NCBI RefSeq assembly: GCF_028476545.1
Contig: NW_026731991.1
Span: 53,501 to 117,500 of the forward strand
DNA: 64,000 nucleotides
Reading direction: 5' to 3'
From: Physella acuta
Taxonomy: Eukaryota; Mollusca; Gastropoda; Physidae
The position numbers and the translations under genes are program-made. Under the pieces are notes generated by a model. It searched no databases. It was given only the letters and a program-made list of their open reading frames with translations, and was not told the DNA's origin. Shown piece after piece: positions 1 through 10,195 of this stretch (the first letter of the stretch is position 1; every line of letters begins with the position of its first letter).

Positions 1-146
1 ATTTTTCCAAACCATTTTGGCGCCTCAACATATGTCCCCCCGCCCCCCCCTTCCCCCTCCACCTCCCCTTCCCCCCCCCTCCCCTCCCGCCCCCCCCCCC
101 CCCCCCCCGCCTCCCCTCCCGCCCCCCCCCTCCTCGCTACGCTACT
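1..146 (-). mobile_element. hAT-type MITE, truncated by window start
   Basis: The block from the window start to the TCGCTACGCTACTG end at 133-146 is the reverse complement of the element at 29414-29654. It shares the segment reading CCATTTTGGCGCC, the C-rich middle (G-rich in the other copy) and the terminal GCGTAGC motif. Only one end is in view, so no target duplication can be checked here. A long CCT/CCC run makes up most of the visible part. Confidence 0.55.
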
Positions 147-2202
147 GCAGTGTCACTTATCGTCACAAAAAACAGACCCCACATTCAAAAATATGTTTCT
201 TATCTTTTAAAAACACCGAAAACACCGATTTCGGACTATCCCTTCATATACTGACGTCACATGTGACCTACTCAACTCTACTTCACCTGCCCAGTGTCCC
301 GCCAAGTCTCAGACAACATGTTTTTATCGTTTAAAAAACGATTCCAGCCGAGCATGTCTTTGACCACACTATCCTTTCATATGCTTAGGACAAAGAAACA
401 GATGAACTCTACTTCACCTGCCCTGTATCCTGCCAAGTTCAGATAGGCAACTTTATCATTCACATTTAAAAAAAAAAAAATTGAAAAAAAATACCATTGA
501 CATATTGGTCTAGAACCTATGCCACCCACATGAGAGCGGGCTACGCTACCAACTTAGCTATTTACTCGTGACGTCACAAATGAATTTTTATACTATACTT
601 TTGAGTCTGCGCGCATAGATCTAGATCTAAGTCTAGTAGTATTAACTTTCAAATTAAATTTAATCTTAAATTAGCCAAACAAAGATTTATATAAAATAAT
701 TAAGGCCTGAAATAGATTCTAGATGTATTAAGGCCTGAAATATATTCTAGATGTAGAATTTACATTAAGTCTAGATCTAGAATTTACATTGAGTCTAGTA
801 GTGACCTAGATCTAGGCTAGATCTAGGCTAGATTCATAACTTTCCTTCGACAGCTGATCTTTAGATCTAGAGAAATTTATCGTAAAACTAAATGAAAAAG
901 ACAGTTGAAAATTGATATAAGTGTTGGAACGTAATAAATACAGCAAACGGACGTATTGTTTAAGTTATAGCCGGCAGAAAATTAGCTTTGTAACGCGTTA
1001 AACTTTTGAATGGGCCACAAAGTCTATGATGGAGTCCGCCATTTTTATTTTACCAAAAAGTAAACACATCAAGGGACGTCACTATCCCCACAAAGTTTAT
1101 TCAATGTATTAACATTTTTAAAAAAATACGGTTAATTTACCTATGAATAAATCAATAAATTAATTAACGTCTTTAAATAAATTTGTGATTAACAGTCTGT
1201 CTTAAAACAAAATTTTTTCTCTACCTACATACTATTTTACAGCTTTCCACGATGAGTGCAACCATGCGAGATAGTCGATCAGGCAAACAAACAAACAAAC
1301 AAAAAAACAAAAAAAAAATATTCAAACATGTAAACAAACTTGACTTTTAGTAGTATATATATAGATAATTATAGGAATCGCATCACGTTTTTGGTCGAAT
1401 TTTAAAGAAGTAAACTGCAACCCCATCCCGTTATCTTTTAATTTAAAATTATTTTTTATATAAGAATTTCCTCAATTACCTAATTAGCACGTTCTGACTC
1501 GCGTATGTAAGAATTTACTTTAATTATCAAAAACAATAAATAGCTCATTAAATTTGAATTTTGACCTCAAAGTATTTACAATATTGATCACGTGTATGTA
1601 AACTACCCATGCAACTGAAAATTAAATGTAGAATTACAACCGATATCTATTAGCCAGACAACTATCTACGGGTTAGAGGTTAAGCTCCCCCCCCCCTCAA
1701 TCGTGGGAACTCTCATACGATCTTTGTTTGGTTACGATCGACGGATTTGCGCCTATTTCGGCTACTCAACAAACGTATTGGATTAGACAGAAACCTGATC
1801 TTATTCAAACATCCGAAATGCAGCACATTGTAACTAACACTGTTTTGACAAGTTAAAATTAGAAAGTGTAAACAGGGTTGGTGGTTAAAGTGCATAATAC
1901 AATTTAATACTAATGAGAAGATACAGTTAAATCAAACATTACATGACGTTTAGACAATAGTTCATACATAATGAAAAAAAAAGATTTTATTGTTTCAAAG
2001 AAACGAAACAATAACAACCCATAAAACTGTAGTGTACTTAAAAAGCGTTTAAATGAATTTTTTGGACATTCCGACGAACTCTTATGGTTTTCACAATACT
2101 GCTTATTTAGTTTTCTGTGTTTTTTAGTTAAAATAATAACTGCTGTTTTTTTAATATTATTATCCAGACTTACATCTTGTTTTTCTTCTTGTCTTACTTC
2201 AG
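147..2202. other. Gene-poor AT-rich stretch
   Basis: No coding region is recognised. It holds short degenerate direct repeats of the CTAGATCTAG kind (about 600-870) and A-rich runs. The missing 5' exons of the DUF288 gene should lie upstream on this strand, but nothing here reads like that family, so they are probably beyond the window start. Confidence 0.5.
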
Positions 2203-4553
2203 AGTTCCGGGCAACCTAAGTGGGTTTACTTACAAACCTACAACTTCCGGTTTACTGTATGAGGGGGATACAATCTTTAACCCGTACCCACATTTCGGAC
2301 AATCTAACTTGAGGCCACGGGGATTTCCGATGCTGGGGGGTGGGGCACATCCTTCAAACTTATACAGGTATTTGTACTTGTACATTATATTATTACATAT
2401 TACATTATGGATCAGTTTTTGTTTCAGTGTTTCTTCGAGGGTGGGGCAACCTATCCCTCCTTCCCCCCGAAAAAAAATTAGAAAAATATATAATCTATAA
2501 CGAAAATGTATACCTTTACCATCGTCCATCTCCCCCATCACGCCGGAAATTTAAGTCCGCACCCCCTCCCCGAGAAGAAAAAAGTCTGAAAGAAACACTG
2601 GTTAGGGGTATCCCTAATCCACACATCTGGAGTCAAGTTTTAACGTAATATTTCTCGTATGTGTCCTTTCTATAGCTGGTTGGAAAAATAAAAGTAAAAA
2701 ACTAAACAAAATACACCAAACCTTGATTTGTGGCTGAGATTTCTGATTATTCGGCGCCAAATATGACCCATATTTAAAATTTATTTCCTTAAACTATAGG
2801 TATTACCCGGGCAGTTAAATAGTTTAGATAACTCCCTAGTTTTCAAAAGTAATCATGGTTCCGTTTCCTTAGATTGAACGACCGATGGGACACGCCTACA
2901 ATCCAACAAGGACTGGCCAGTGGCCACATGGATATGGCCAGGATATTCCAGCCGATAAACGATCAGCCGTCTGCAGTACAACACGTGACCTTTGATCCAG
3001 CTGCTCCACCTGTACTAGTCCCAAGGGAAGTCTTCAGCCCGTTAAGTTTCAAAAACGTTCTGTATCACCAATCAGCTTTCTGGGCACTCTTCGCCCCCAC
3101 GTCCAAAGACACGTTTACATCAGGACTGGTCCATAGACTTTCATGTCAGCGACTTCTCTGGGAGATAGGCGGGAGAGTAGGTTTCTATCAGTTAGACGAC
3201 GTTGAAGTACGTGTCGTCAAGCCAAGCCTATCACCAAAATCTGGGTCTACTGACGAGTTTGTGCAAGGCCTGATGTCGTATTTGACCGAATGGTCTTGTC
3301 CAAAGAACTTGACGTTTTTCCAATGCGTTGTTAAACTAAGCAATGATTTAGTAGCTCAGAAGTTCTGGACTAGTAAGGAATTACAGATGATGATGGTGTG
3401 GGTAGAGGATTTAATCCACATAGGATACACACAGCCACAACGCAAAAGACACACGGATGAATTTCAATTCTATTCTAAAAGAACATCGAGGGTTGGATAT
3501 AGAGATGATCGAAAATTCACGAGAGTCAGTTACGCCCCTTTAGAACAAGCGCCACCTGCGCCGTTTGAAAAAACCCCATCTAGGAGTCAAATTTCGAGAC
3601 AAGCGTCTAAAATTACTGCAATGTGTCCCAATTTAAAGTTACATGAACAAGGAAATACACACGCTGATGACAGCGACAAGACCACATTCTTCCATGATAT
3701 TCTATTGATTGTGGTTTACAATCACTTTTATTATAACAATACACTGTATTTAGATACAATTCACAGAACGATGTTCCGCCATATTGTCTATTGCGGAGAA
3801 AGCCTGGCCAAGTTTCAAAAAGAGACGAAAGACAACGGGACCCAATTTACCTTCATCGAGGCATCGGTCTTTCTCGGATTCACCGCGTACCACTGCGTCA
3901 TCAAGGCTATGCAGATGGGGCACAAGGTCAAAGGTTATCTTATGGCCGGCGATGACGTCATGTTTAAGCCATGGACTCTGCTCAAGGCCGACAAAAACAA
4001 AATCTGGGTCACAGACGAAGGCCGTTGGTTCGGAGTTAAGAAATCCGAAGCCACGTCTCGCTGGATCTGGTGGGGTATGTCTATCGGAAGAGAAGCGTAC
4101 TTAAAAACTTTAGAAGACCTTAGAAACACCAAAGAGTTCCCCAAAGGCGTCCGGGCATGGCAAGAACTCCAGAGCAACATGGCGGCTCACACAAGCTCTG
4201 AAGACGTGACGGAAATTCGGCTGAGCGATCTCTTCTACATCCCATCACGTCTGCTACACGAGACCTGCTGGTACCTCACGAGGTTCCTCCAGCATGACGT
4301 GTACCTGGAGATAGCCGTCCCGGCCGTTCTACGAGGGCTGGGTGCCAGCGACATCCACTACATCCACGGGAAGTCTCTTTGGATGGAGGAGAGGAAAGAC
4401 ACGTTCCGTTTCTACTACACAGTGGAATCGTTTTTTCATCCAGCTAAATTTTCTTCGAACACGGTTCGAGCTGGGTATTGCCAGTTGTACTTTCCAGATC
4501 TATTACACTATATATTTGGTTACAAGCGGAGATTTTTGTATGCAATAACATGA
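2203..4553 (+). CDS. DUF288/STELLO-like glycosyltransferase, 3' two exons
   Basis: Two exons are visible: 2203-2367 (acceptor TTACTTCAG, donor CAG|GTATTT) and 2873-4553 (acceptor TTTCCTTAG). The split codon AG|A restores one frame across the intron. The first exon carries IFNPYPHFGQ and RPRGFP. The second continues with TIQQGLASG, then the stretch from NVLYHQSAFWALFAP to RLLWEIGG. Near its end it has a second domain with YLMAGDDVMFKPW, whose Asp pair is a plausible metal or donor-sugar site. This order matches the DUF288 family, which includes the plant Golgi STELLO proteins and animal relatives of unproven specificity. The product is expected to be a Golgi type II membrane enzyme, but the N-terminal anchor and first domain are not visible. 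The 559-codon last exon has no local ATG start and opens directly behind a splice acceptor. The family call is firm; the substrate is unknown. Confidence 0.82.
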
Positions 4554-4558
4554 ATAAA
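4553..4558 (+). promoter_or_regulatory. Poly(A) signal AATAAA
   Basis: AATAAA overlaps the last base of the TGA stop (4551-4553) of the DUF288 gene. The true 3' end may lie further on. Confidence 0.4.
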
Positions 4559-4617
4559 AAATCTACCGACATGAACAACCTATCTATTAATCTATTGATT
4601 GGCCTATGTATTTACAT

Positions 4618-4685
4618 ACACACACACACACGCCCGCCCGCACGTACACACATACATACGCAGGCACACACACACACACACACAC

Positions 4686-4755
<70 letters not shown>
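4618..4755. repeat. (CA)n and (TA)n microsatellite
   Basis: An imperfect CA/CACG run grades into about 70 bp of pure TA repeat. Confidence 0.95.
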
Positions 4756-4756
<1 letters not shown>

Positions 4757-4767
4757 CATATAATTAC

Positions 4768-4877
4768 CCTCATCTACCTTAGATCAGCCAAGTAATAACT
4801 ATATAATTTAATAGTTTAAATGCACATCCAATCACACCTGTCACGTATTGTTCTACATCGTTCCATTAATCACGCAG
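4768..4877 (-). pseudogene. Orphan copy of the pyruvyltransferase gene 3' end
   Basis: This 110-bp segment matches 11542-11648 in the same orientation. Shared blocks include GATCAGCCAAGTAATAACTA, ATCCAATCACACC and ATTGTTCTACATCGTTCCAT. On the minus strand it holds the last codons (CTG CGT GAT TAA) of the pyruvyltransferase coding exon followed by its 3' untranslated region. Similarity stops abruptly at the CGCAG end, and no further coding sequence of that enzyme lies beyond it. It is a relic of a duplicated gene, or a repeat that also supplied the tail of the intact gene. Confidence 0.7.
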
Positions 4878-5354
4878 CTTCACCCTAAGGTAGCCCCACC
4901 CCTGCCTAAACCGGCAGTCCCGCGAAGGGCGGGGCGCCTAATTTATGCATACATTAATTCTAACCTGAACGACTAGGGCAGCTGCAAGCTGTATTTAGTC
5001 AGGAGACATACAATCAAACACACTAAGGACTATTCCTTTTACAGCTGCTATGAACTATCTAACCTATAATTACACAATATAGTAGTATAGACACAACTAC
5101 GATTATAAATTAAAACAATTTTTTTCCCTAGTTCTCTACACTATGCTAATTCCAATTATAACGCTTAGCCTAACCCTAGCCTTAGCACTAACCCTAATAC
5201 TAACTAAAACTAGCCCTTGCTCTAAGCCAAATCAAAAACCTAGCCCTAGCCTGGAGGGGTGGGGAATGGGGGGGGGGGGAAGAAATGAATGAGGTAATGG
5301 ACAAAGGGAGGTAATGTCGTTTTCCACACCGCCATGATCTTTTATTTATATAAT
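4878..5354. repeat. Gene-free spacer with degenerate telomere-like stretch
   Basis: No gene is visible. Positions 5165-5255 hold degenerate copies of CCCTAA/CCCTAG, the C-rich strand of a TTAGGG-type telomeric repeat, followed by a G run. Confidence 0.45.
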
Positions 5355-5786
5355 ACAAGCCGACCCGCGGCGTATCATACGCCGCTATTTAGTTGTTGAT
5401 TTTCTACTTTTCCGTAATTCATAATTTGTGAATTCGACAGTAACAATGCTGCCACTGAAAATATTTGCTTTAAAACACTACCCCCCCCCCTTTCCCCTAA
5501 CCCCGACCCTACACCCCCCCCCCCCCCCCCGTGAAAGCAGCCTCCTCTAAGTTACCTCCTGTAAGTTTAAAATCGTTTCAAACTAAATTATCTGCCCCTA
5601 ATAGCCGTCACTAAACCCGACTCTACGATTTGTAAACATTTAGTGTGACCACAGCTCACCAGACCATGTGGGGGTGGGGTGGGGGTGGTAGTGATAGTGA
5701 TAGAAAGGAAGAGAGGGGACTGCAAGGCGCGCTTGCAGCTTGTTTTCTAACGTCTCCCAGAAGAGAATTATATATATATATAGATA
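5355..5786 (-). mobile_element. Non-autonomous Helentron-like element, copy 1
   Basis: Read on the minus strand it begins with a TA tract plus AATTCTCTT and ends with the hairpin-forming GCGGCGTATGATACGCCGC then GGGTCGGCTTGT. It shares the internal segments CAGCTATTAGGGGCAGAT, AAACGATTTGAAAC and the G-run with three more copies at 14352, 18035 and 53202. The lack of terminal inverted repeats, the 3' hairpin and the TATATA-rich 5' end fit Helentron/Helitron families, but no Rep/helicase coding sequence is present. Confidence 0.6.
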
Positions 5787-5911
5787 GATCCTTTCAGTAC
5801 ACACATACCCTCCTACCCTATTTTCTATATTTTCCCAAATCAATGCATGATGTTAACAAATTTTTTGCTTTTAAAATAAGTTTATTTTTATTAAGTGTAG
5901 ACATCTGTGAA

Positions 5912-5917
5912 TTTATT
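5912..5917 (-). promoter_or_regulatory. Poly(A) signal AATAAA
   Basis: AATAAA overlaps the TAA stop codon (GAA TAA A) of the somatomedin-B gene. Confidence 0.35.
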
Positions 5918-7586
5918 CAAACATTGCCCAAGAGAAGAAAACAAGAAGAATGCTGACAATTTTTGAGGTGATCAGTTCTAAGCCTCTACTATTATTAGTC
6001 GACAAACACTTTGACTGAAACAGTTTTTGAACGCCTTCAACTTCTGCTTGAATGTTGTGTTCTGTTCGTGGCGTGCACAGGTGCCTACGTTGTCGCAACA
6101 CATCGTTCATGATACACACCGTCACACTCGTGTTGAAAACAAACATCCCGTTCAGATAGTTGTTTTCTGATATCAGATCTACGTTTTTTTCAAAAGTTTG
6201 AGTTTGAGAAAACCAGTCATTGTAGATAAATGCACTAGTTATTGCAGAGTCATTTTGATATTTCTGAATCACCGCAGAAATTGATACTAAATTTATCTTA
6301 ATCTTTTTATTTATATCAGGCTCACGTTGATTAACATCATAATTCATTGCATCTTTTAGTGTATAAACTTGTATCAATTCCAAAACCATTTCTTTTTCAA
6401 GTTTATCATCATAGATATACAGTTTGTTTAAGGGTTTGTAAATATTGAAATAAAGAAATTCCTTCATCAAACAGGCGAACACATCAGACACGTTTAGGTA
6501 TTTATGCTCCCACCAAACAGAACTTCCAACAATGTCAACCATACCTATGAGCCACAAACGATGGCATTTGTTGTCCGGACTTTGAAAGAAACCATGTGAA
6601 CACTCCTGAATAGTGCAGGAGGTGTTTTGTAGATCCCTTACATCGGTCATGATTTTCAAATCATCGAGTTTGCACGTCGCTTCACTCCAAACCTGATTTA
6701 GCGGAATGTTTTTAGCTATGAGCCGTATCGTAGAGTTGGCATCAATCTGAAACAGGACTTGAAACCTCGCAGTGTGATGCATATTGAAGAAAAGTTTAAA
6801 GTCGCCATACCCCTCATTACACACAAGACAGAATCGATTTTGATAGAATGTATGTTCCGTGATTTGATAAGCAATTTTGACATATGACCTAAATGAGGTA
6901 CACTTTTTCGCTAAAAAATTGTGTTCTTCTAATGGTAAAACCATGTTTGTGTCGTTACACGACATGACTGCTTTGTTTGTACAAAATGTAAGGTCCTCAT
7001 ACCTATAAGGGGCTTGGTACGCTATAAAATCCAAAACACGCTTTCCTTCTCTCATAAAGGAAAAATTCAGCGGTATATCTGCAAAACTTGGTTGCCAAAG
7101 AGTAAAATTAGAATTCTTGTTGTTATTACAGTCGTAAATATTCTTTCTGGTAAAGACAATTCCTGTGTCTAGATTTGTCACTGGTCTGTTTTCCAAGATG
7201 GTATGAAACATGTCTAGTGTGGACAATGAAACCTCCTTTATGTTGAGCCCATGGCCGTTTTCTCTGACAAGATGAGTCTCCGTTGTGTTTGGACATGACG
7301 ATACCATCAGCACGTCATAAGGCGTACAATAAAGTTCCAGTTGGGTGAGTTCCTGATATTTTTTTATTCCTTCCTTGTAGACGCCCGGGCAATCCTTCTC
7401 GAAATCTTCACAGCATGTATTGTACACTGCGCACGCTTCATCGCAGGAGCAGTGGTCATAACCGTGGTTGCCACATCTATTCACACAACTAAATTTTAGC
7501 TCCTCAAACGTGAGCCCGAGTATTGGATCAACCTCAATAAGCATCTGGAAGTAAAGGAGAAGTGTTGAGACATGTACTAGCCTCAT
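5913..7586 (-). CDS. Secreted/surface protein with N-terminal somatomedin B domain
   Basis: A single 557-codon open exon starts at an ATG. It has a hydrophobic signal sequence (residues 1 to about 24). A somatomedin B domain at about 33-65 has the eight cysteines in family order, including CSCDEAC and NTCCEDF. The remaining ~450 residues hold scattered cysteines and several N-glycosylation sequons (NTT, NFT, NFS, NDT, NST, NVS). They resemble the ectodomains that precede seven-helix segments in molluscan secretin/methuselah-like receptors, which is inference from the layout. No seven-helix region follows. The chain ends in a short hydrophobic tail (IVSILLVFFSWAMFE) behind a small-residue NNS, so a GPI anchor is possible. 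Alternatively this is exon 1 of a receptor that splices out before the stop; a weak donor-like A|GTAGAG lies in the last 30 codons. The ligand is unknown. Confidence 0.8.
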   Translation of the reverse strand: MRLVHVSTLLLYFQMLIEVDPILGLTFEELKFSCVNRCGNHGYDHCSCDEACAVYNTCCEDFEKDCPGVYKEGIKKYQELTQLELYCTPYDVLMVSSCPNTTETHLVRENGHGLNIKEVSLSTLDMFHTILENRPVTNLDTGIVFTRKNIYDCNNNKNSNFTLWQPSFADIPLNFSFMREGKRVLDFIAYQAPYRYEDLTFCTNKAVMSCNDTNMVLPLEEHNFLAKKCTSFRSYVKIAYQITEHTFYQNRFCLVCNEGYGDFKLFFNMHHTARFQVLFQIDANSTIRLIAKNIPLNQVWSEATCKLDDLKIMTDVRDLQNTSCTIQECSHGFFQSPDNKCHRLWLIGMVDIVGSSVWWEHKYLNVSDVFACLMKEFLYFNIYKPLNKLYIYDDKLEKEMVLELIQVYTLKDAMNYDVNQREPDINKKIKINLVSISAVIQKYQNDSAITSAFIYNDWFSQTQTFEKNVDLISENNYLNGMFVFNTSVTVCIMNDVLRQRRHLCTPRTEHNIQAEVEGVQKLFQSKCLSTNNSRGLELITSKIVSILLVFFSWAMFE

Positions 7587-7642
7587 TCTTCTATCGAATG
7601 TGCCTAGTTTTCATCTAATATCTAAAACTCGTATTTTCGTAC

Positions 7643-7651
7643 TTTATATAG
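7643..7651 (-). promoter_or_regulatory. Candidate TATA box of the somatomedin-B gene
   Basis: TATATAAAG lies on the minus strand about 57 bases before the ATG at 7586, at a plausible distance for a short 5' leader. Confidence 0.35.
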
Positions 7652-8145
7652 AAATGTGCGGAAGTTTAACGTTGAAGCAACTTAATATATATCTAACATA
7701 TTAGATTACCTCTTTGAATTATTTATTCCTTTGAAACTAAAATTTTATAACACTATAAAAACTTATTTATTTAAATATCAAATTGGTATAATTTATTTAT
7801 GAACTTTGTATAAACATCCAAACATGCTGAGATGGCTTACTAGATCCAAAGGCTAATTAGTTGCACATGCTAATTAGTTGCACAGGCTAATTAGTCGCTC
7901 TGGCTAACGATGTTGTATTTGACAGAGTGGATGCTTAATGCACTCAAACAATAGGGCGCACCCCTTTTGCTTGGTTGAAGTAAATTATAGTTGCCCATGC
8001 AGAGCGGTAGATTTCATCTTTCAGATAATCTACATCCCCATCTTTTATCTGCCAATGTATATGCAGTAAATATAAAATATTAATTTAAAAAGTAGTCCAC
8101 GTCATCAATACACCATCATTCCTAACTAAATTGGACACGAATATA

Positions 8146-8345
8146 AGGAGTCGGCGTAGTCAAATCAGTAAAGTTCGTGGTTGCTGACTCGAGTTTGAAT
8201 CCCCAGGCAGATGAGGCTCGTTAGGAGAGACAACTCCAAAATCAAACAACTGCTTCCTTGTAGGTTGTTCTTGGTTGGACAAAGGCCATGGAACCAAATA
8301 AGAAGCGATTTAAGTACGTCATTGTTCCGTTCAAATACAATAGTT
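8146..8345 (+). mobile_element. tRNA-derived SINE, copy 1
   Basis: It opens with a tRNA-like head (GTCGGCGTAGTC, then box-B-like GAGTTTGAATCCCC). The family body follows: GATGAGGCTCGTTAG, CTCCAAAATCAAACAACTGC and TTGTTCTTGGTTGGACAAAG. The same order recurs at 29780, 36131, 61303 (minus), 21546 (minus) and 10060 (minus). Confidence 0.8.
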
Positions 8346-8611
8346 TACTCTTCTTCATTCAACTTAACAGATTGTTACGAACGCAGAAAAAAACTTTACT
8401 ACGATAACTGTTTTAAATAATATTATTCACAAATGTTTTAATTTTTAATATGGTTTAGTTTAGGCACTAAATGAAGGAATGATGCAAAGCTTAGGCGCGG
8501 ACAGATCACAATTAGTCTTTTTGTTATCTATGGACTTAAATAAAAAACACTAAAGCTAGTGGGCATTGACATATGGAACACATCATTACTGCCATACTGC
8601 AGTCATAGAAG

Positions 8612-8941
8612 CTATAAGACCAGTCTGGAGAAGACCTTTCCAAGAAATAGATAATAAAAAAGTGTCTGGTCAGCTAGACCCAAAACCAGAGTGAGTAACA
8701 CAACAGCATGATAGGGAAGTGATTCCCAAAGAAAAGGAATTATCATGTAATAATAGAAGACGTCTGTAGCAATGACAGCAGCTATCTTTAATAATGGAAC
8801 ACTAAACTGGTGGCTGTCTAAGGATGAAAGACATACATCTGTTGACATTCTGCGAATCCTCATGTTTCTCATGTTAAAAAAAATTACCCCAAAACAGACA
8901 TTTTTGGCTTCCAAGACTCTTTGGCAGGTAGGAAAACACAA
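8612..8941 (-). CDS. Unrecognised membrane-spanning ORF or exon remnant
   Basis: The 109-codon frame has two or three hydrophobic stretches (around LLKIAAVIATDVFYYYMIIP and AVVLLTLVLGLADQ), so it could encode paired membrane helices. Possible splice signals are weak, no homologous exon is visible nearby and I do not recognise the family. It may be an isolated exon, a decayed gene or chance. Confidence 0.25.
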   Translation of the reverse strand: MCFPTCQRVLEAKNVCFGVIFFNMRNMRIRRMSTDVCLSSLDSHQFSVPLLKIAAVIATDVFYYYMIIPFLWESLPYHAVVLLTLVLGLADQTLFYYLFLGKVFSRLVL

Positions 8942-8963
8942 GCAACTAAGTGCTGAGTGCTGA

Positions 8964-10059
8964 TAAGAAAGAAGCCGAAAAAGAGGGTCATTTTTATCAA
9001 ATTGTATTGGCTGTTTTCATGCAAAAAAATCACTTTTTTTTAAAGTACGCGAAAAGTTATCGAAAAACGAAATATTTGCAAAGAGTCTTTCAGTTATTTT
9101 CCACAATTATTGTCAGATTGTGATGAAATTTTACACACACATACACTGCTGTAGGCGCTAGAGTTGGAACCAAAAACTTTACCTATGTGTTATACTTTCT
9201 TAGATATGTAGGGCTGTGCTCTGCTGTTTTCTCAAAATTTTAGCCCATTTTTCAAATCGGTGTCATGTGCAAAACACACGGAGTAACAATATGAGAATTA
9301 TTCAAACTATAGCCATACATGTCTTTTAGATGCATGGAAAGTATAATAGCTGTTTACTTGACACTTGTGTTTAAATTTGACCTTCGGTTTTGGTAACTTT
9401 TTGTATTGCGGATGGCTTACTTCTTTTGTTTTAAATTTTAAAAAGATCTTTTTTTTTAACACAATATAATATTTGAATCTTTGACCTTGTATTGTAAATA
9501 CTCCCGACTCGCTGCACATACATCACATTTGTTCCACCCGATCAAGATGTTATTTTTATTTTAGAAATCTTATACTCCCATGTTTCTGATAAAACATCGG
9601 TAGTGTCCTTCAAACATATTGTATATCAAAATACTGTTTGTTTTTCTAGACCATAATGTCATGTCATAAAAACACGGAACTTTTTCCGGAATAATTATCA
9701 GGAACATGTATTGTATAATGCATATCTGTTGCATTATTGAATATTCCGGAATTTTACTCCCTTCGAAAAGATTAAGTTTACAACTTGAAGGTTTAAACCT
9801 GCAAGGAAACTTTAATTATGTAAGATTTGGCATTTGTCTTCACGTGGTTGTGTAAGCTAAAGTTACAAAACTTGAGATACAAATTTCTAAAAATCGGAAG
9901 AGTTTCTATAATTTCAAATGTTATTTGTTGAGTCGCATAACATTACAACGCGTGGGGACAACATCGATTCCATTATATTGTGCCGTTTCGGACATCAGTT
10001 GTTTCACATGAGCTGCCGAAAATAAACCGAGCTGGAAATCTTATCGCACAAGAGGCTCC
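8964..10059. other. Gene-free stretch
   Basis: AT-rich, with no coding region, RNA gene or clear repeat recognised. Confidence 0.4.
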
Positions 10060-10195
10060 ACTCGTGTTTGATTTTCTCTCCTGAATGATCAGCTGTCCCC
10101 AGCTAACGAGTCTAACCTGCAAGAGGAAGCGAGCACGGAAAACTTTCGATTTAGAAATCATGCGTTTACCTGCCCGATCACACCGGCTCCATATT
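10060..10195 (-). mobile_element. Diverged tRNA-derived SINE fragment
   Basis: On the minus strand this is an old copy of the window's SINE. On the plus strand it shows CTGTCCCCAGCTAACGAG, then ACTTTCGATTTAGAAATCAT, matching the head and body of the copy at 61303-61710. The box B region is mutated. Confidence 0.6.

Noticed and set aside
3784-4548. Shorter frames overlapping the DUF288 exon
   Set aside because: Shadow frames of a well-supported exon.
5165-5255. Possible second interstitial telomere array
   Set aside because: Too degenerate to call as such; noted only as telomere-like.
8165-8215. Possible tRNA gene (box A/box B-like head)
   Set aside because: It is the head of a repeated SINE; no cloverleaf with intact acceptor stem, and five more copies with the same downstream body exist.
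9973-10161. 62-codon minus frame
   Set aside because: It overlaps a diverged SINE and has no domain.
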